35,838 bases of DNA from Candidatus Gemmiger stercorigallinarum. GTDB lineage: Bacteria; Bacillota; Clostridia; Oscillospirales; Ruminococcaceae. The stretch covers positions 1-35,838 of the forward strand of contig DWWX01000033.1 in NCBI GenBank assembly GCA_019119495.1, in the 5' to 3' direction. Positions 34,336 through 35,838 of the stretch are shown piece by piece. A program made the position numbers and the translations under genes. The notes under the pieces are model-generated. The model did not search any database and was not told where the DNA came from. It worked only from the letters and a program-made list of their open reading frames with translations. Position 1 is the stretch's first letter, and every line of letters begins with the position of its first letter.

Positions 34336-35178
34336 ATGGAGATCACCAAAAAAATCAACAACAACGTGGCGCTGGCCCGCGACGGACGCGGCCGGGAGCT
34401 GGTCGTGTTCGGCAAGGGGATCGGGTTTCCCGCCATGCCCTATGAGCTGACGGATCTGTCCAAAGTATCCCGCACCTTTTACGATGTAAAGGCCGAATAC
34501 CTGAGCCTTTTGAGCGAGATCCCCGACGAGATCGTGCTGGCGGCCGACGACATTGCCGAGACCGCCCGCGATGAGCTGGACAGCCCGCTGAACCCCAACC
34601 TGACCTTTGTTCTGGCCGACCATCTGAATTTTGCCATCCAGCGCAGCCGCGCCGGCGTCAACGTGGAAACGCCGCTGGCCTACGACGTGCGCCATCTGTA
34701 CCCGGACGAGTACCGCATCGCCAGCCAGGCGCTGCATGCCCTGAACCGGATGCCGGACGTGCAGCTGCCCGACACCGAGGCCGTCAGCATTGCGCTGCAC
34801 CTGATCAACGCCGAGGCTGAAAGCGGCGACATCCACGCCACCATGACCGCCACCCAGATCATTGCCGAGCTGAGCCGGATGGTGGAGGAGTTTTTCGACA
34901 TCACGCTGGACCGGGACAGCTTCCACTATTCCCGCTTTGCCATGCACCTGCGCTACCTGGTGCAGCGGATGATGCAGGGCGAGCCGGTGGACAACGACCC
35001 CGGCACGCGGGAGCTGTTCAACACCGTCCGCCGCGAATATCCGCAGATCTACACCTGCGTCCAGCAGATCGTCCGCTATTTTTCGGACACCTGGCATTGG
35101 GACTGCTCGGTGGGAGAGCAGCTGTACCTGATGATCCATATCCACCGCGTTACCACCGACCGCAGCAGCGGGAAATGA
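34336..35178 (+). CDS. licT: BglG/LicT-family PRD transcription antiterminator
   Basis: 280 residues. The RNA-binding CAT domain covers residues 1-56 (KKINNNVALARDGRGRELVV, FGKGIGF). Two PTS regulation domains follow, with phosphorylatable histidines at His96 (ADHLNFA), His155 (IALHLINAE), His204 (AMHLRYL) and His268 (MIHIHRV), close to LicT positions 100, 159, 207 and 269. The protein prevents termination at RAT sites when its beta-glucoside PTS is active. ATG 34336 follows GGGAG. The RAT in its own leader and another at 35230 before an EIIB-like start show the classical bgl-type layout. Confidence 0.94.
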   Translation: MEITKKINNNVALARDGRGRELVVFGKGIGFPAMPYELTDLSKVSRTFYDVKAEYLSLLSEIPDEIVLAADDIAETARDELDSPLNPNLTFVLADHLNFAIQRSRAGVNVETPLAYDVRHLYPDEYRIASQALHALNRMPDVQLPDTEAVSIALHLINAEAESGDIHATMTATQIIAELSRMVEEFFDITLDRDSFHYSRFAMHLRYLVQRMMQGEPVDNDPGTRELFNTVRREYPQIYTCVQQIVRYFSDTWHWDCSVGEQLYLMIHIHRVTTDRSSGK

Positions 35179-35493
35179 CCTTGCCGGGGGCGCCCCGGAC
35201 CACAAAAATAAAAATCGACTTTGCTTTTCAGGATCGTTACCCCTGCTTTGCTCAGGGGGCGTCACCCAGGGCAGGGCACAGGGGGCATTGCTTCCCGGCG
35301 CCGCTGCTTTGGGTTTTCTTTTTGCCCGGCGGCTGCCGGGGCGGGGCGCCGCGCCCTGCATAGAGCTTATGGTATGTATCGCCGTGCGCGCAGGCGAACA
35401 TCAATATAAGCATGGGATCTTTCTGCCCGACGGGGCGGCGGGACGCCATGCGCCGGAACCTTTGACACAGCACACAGAAAGCGGGGGATGCCA
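35179..35493. promoter_or_regulatory. Leader between licT and the EIIB-like fragment
   Basis: This stretch contains no gene. It holds the second RAT/terminator (35230-35323) and a 170-base leader before ATG 35494 in which I see no further structure except GC-rich inverted patches around 35320-35360. Confidence 0.6.
35230..35323 (+). promoter_or_regulatory. Second RAT antiterminator and terminator
   Basis: AGGATCGTTACCCCTG (35230-35245), loop, CAGGGGGCGTCACCC (35253-35267) resembles a LicT RAT, though with a somewhat longer loop than usual. Its 3' side overlaps CCCAGGGCAG (35265-35274), which pairs with CTGCTTTGGG (35304-35313; two G-U pairs) and is followed by TTTTCTTTTT, an intrinsic terminator. 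The overlap gives the same either/or switch as in the licT leader. It should control the PTS gene that begins at 35494. Confidence 0.65.
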
Positions 35494-35631
35494 ATGAACA
35501 CGCAGCCGGTCAGCGACCGGATCGCCGCCTGCCTGGGCGGCAGCGACAATTTGGCGTCCTGCACCCGCCGCGGCGCAAAGCTGCGTTACACCGTAAAGGA
35601 CCAGAGCCTGGTGGAGCTGGAAAAGAAAAAC
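35494..35631 (+). pseudogene. Truncated, degenerate PTS EIIB domain start (bglP-like)
   Basis: From ATG 35494 the frame encodes about 44 residues matching the start of a glucose/beta-glucoside-type EIIB: RIAACLGGSDNL, then AKLRYTVKDQSLVELEK (family: LGGxxNI...CxTRLRFxLKD). At the place of the phosphorylated Cys (family HCATRLR) the sequence reads RRGAKLR, so the essential residue is missing; a Cys three residues earlier is not equivalent. After about 35620 the similarity stops and the DNA becomes AT-rich. The frame stays open to 35700 but reads unrelated sequence (NHCCMVCWLPCSSG). The PTS gene seems to have been cut by foreign DNA. It remains preceded by a RAT and licT. Confidence 0.65.
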
Positions 35632-35671
35632 CACTGTTGCATGGTTTGTTGGCTTCCATGTAGCAGCGGTT
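35621..35671 (-). terminator. Terminator of the opposing AT-rich gene
   Basis: Minus strand: AACCGCTGCTACATGG (35671-35656), 11-base loop, CCATGCAACAGTGGTT (35644-35629), then TTTCTTTTCC. Fifteen of the 16 positions pair, counting two G-U pairs. It starts 15 bases after the stop of the minus-strand gene. Confidence 0.75.
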
Positions 35672-35685
35672 TGTGCTGTGGTTAT

Positions 35686-35838
35686 TCAGTTGAAATTTGA
35701 ATATTGCATAATATCCTCTTTCTGCAAAATTACTTTTTCTCCTTCGCCGCATGGCTCCTGAAATGCGTGATAATGATGTTCCAATATTTCATCTGTTATC
35801 ACAAACGGCGAATTGGCATTTAAGACCTGATTTCTTTT
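35686..35838 (-). CDS. C-terminal part of an unidentified protein (runs off the window)
   Basis: The minus strand is open from the window edge to TGA 35688-35686, giving 50 residues starting KRNQVLNANSPFVITDEILE and ending KEDIMQYSNFN. The 5' part lies beyond the window. Codon use (AT-rich, many AAT, GAA, ATA) differs strongly from all other genes here. A hairpin with a T run follows directly. I do not recognise the family. Composition and placement inside a broken PTS gene suggest part of a mobile element or other acquired DNA. Confidence 0.55.
   Translation of the reverse strand, partial: KRNQVLNANSPFVITDEILEHHYHAFQEPCGEGEKVILQKEDIMQYSNFN

Noticed and set aside
35179-35493. Short coding frames between licT and the EIIB fragment
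   Set aside because: They overlap the RAT/terminator and lack ribosome sites and recognisable sequence.

Overview
The window looks like a chromosomal segment of a GC-rich, low-branching Firmicute of the Oscillospiraceae (Gemmiger, Subdoligranulum or Faecalibacterium type). I infer this from strong AGGAGG-type ribosome binding sites, TTGACA/TATAAT promoters in GC-rich DNA, GC-rich intergenic repeats, spore genes (spoVAD, spoVAE), a LicT antiterminator and several PTS genes. The genus is not proven by the sequence. The DNA is compact and GC-rich except for the last ~200 bases, which are AT-rich and look foreign.

Layout. 1-1066: repeat-filled DNA without a credible gene. 1067-3915: an ECF sigma factor, a zinc-type anti-sigma membrane protein and two membrane proteins in one operon. 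3979-4647: a terminator, then a tandem array built from copies of the 3' tail and terminator of tRNA-Arg(ACG), ending in the intact tRNA gene. 4747-9926: a HAD phosphatase, an mgtE magnesium channel behind an attenuator-like leader, a TetR regulator and divergent glgB. 10064-12791: an HD hydrolase overlapping a YdbC/PC4-like gene, cysE, and a lipoprotein with three PepSY-like repeats. 13103-20421: an RpiR regulator, a Lac-family PTS (EIIC, EIIA, EIIB) with an inserted sulfatase gene, then GH1 6-phospho-beta-glucosidase and a TauE-type anion exporter. 20514-24218: flippase, YgjP-like metallopeptidase, cupin and patatin genes. 24493-28946: an orphan dnaK, then hisB, glyA and a VOC protein. 29093-29651: a membrane protein and XRE regulator pair. 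29741-33010: spoVAE and spoVAD behind a forespore-type promoter, the sdpI/sdpR pair and a gamma-carbonic anhydrase. 33210-35838: a Cof-type HAD phosphatase, licT with its own RAT/terminator, a second RAT/terminator, a decayed EIIB fragment, and the tail of an opposing AT-rich gene.

The most interesting block is 13103-20421. Its parts fit one pathway: a sulfated beta-linked sugar is imported and phosphorylated by the PTS, a cytoplasmic formylglycine sulfatase removes sulfate, a GH1 enzyme with the 6-phosphate-binding Ser/Lys/Tyr set splits the glycoside, and a TauE-family exporter removes the anion, all next to an RpiR sugar-phosphate regulator. No sulfatase-maturing enzyme lies in the window. 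The second striking structure is the tRNA-tail array at 4120-4570, whose units carry inverted copies of the tRNA T-arm sequence and a duplicate of the tRNA terminator.
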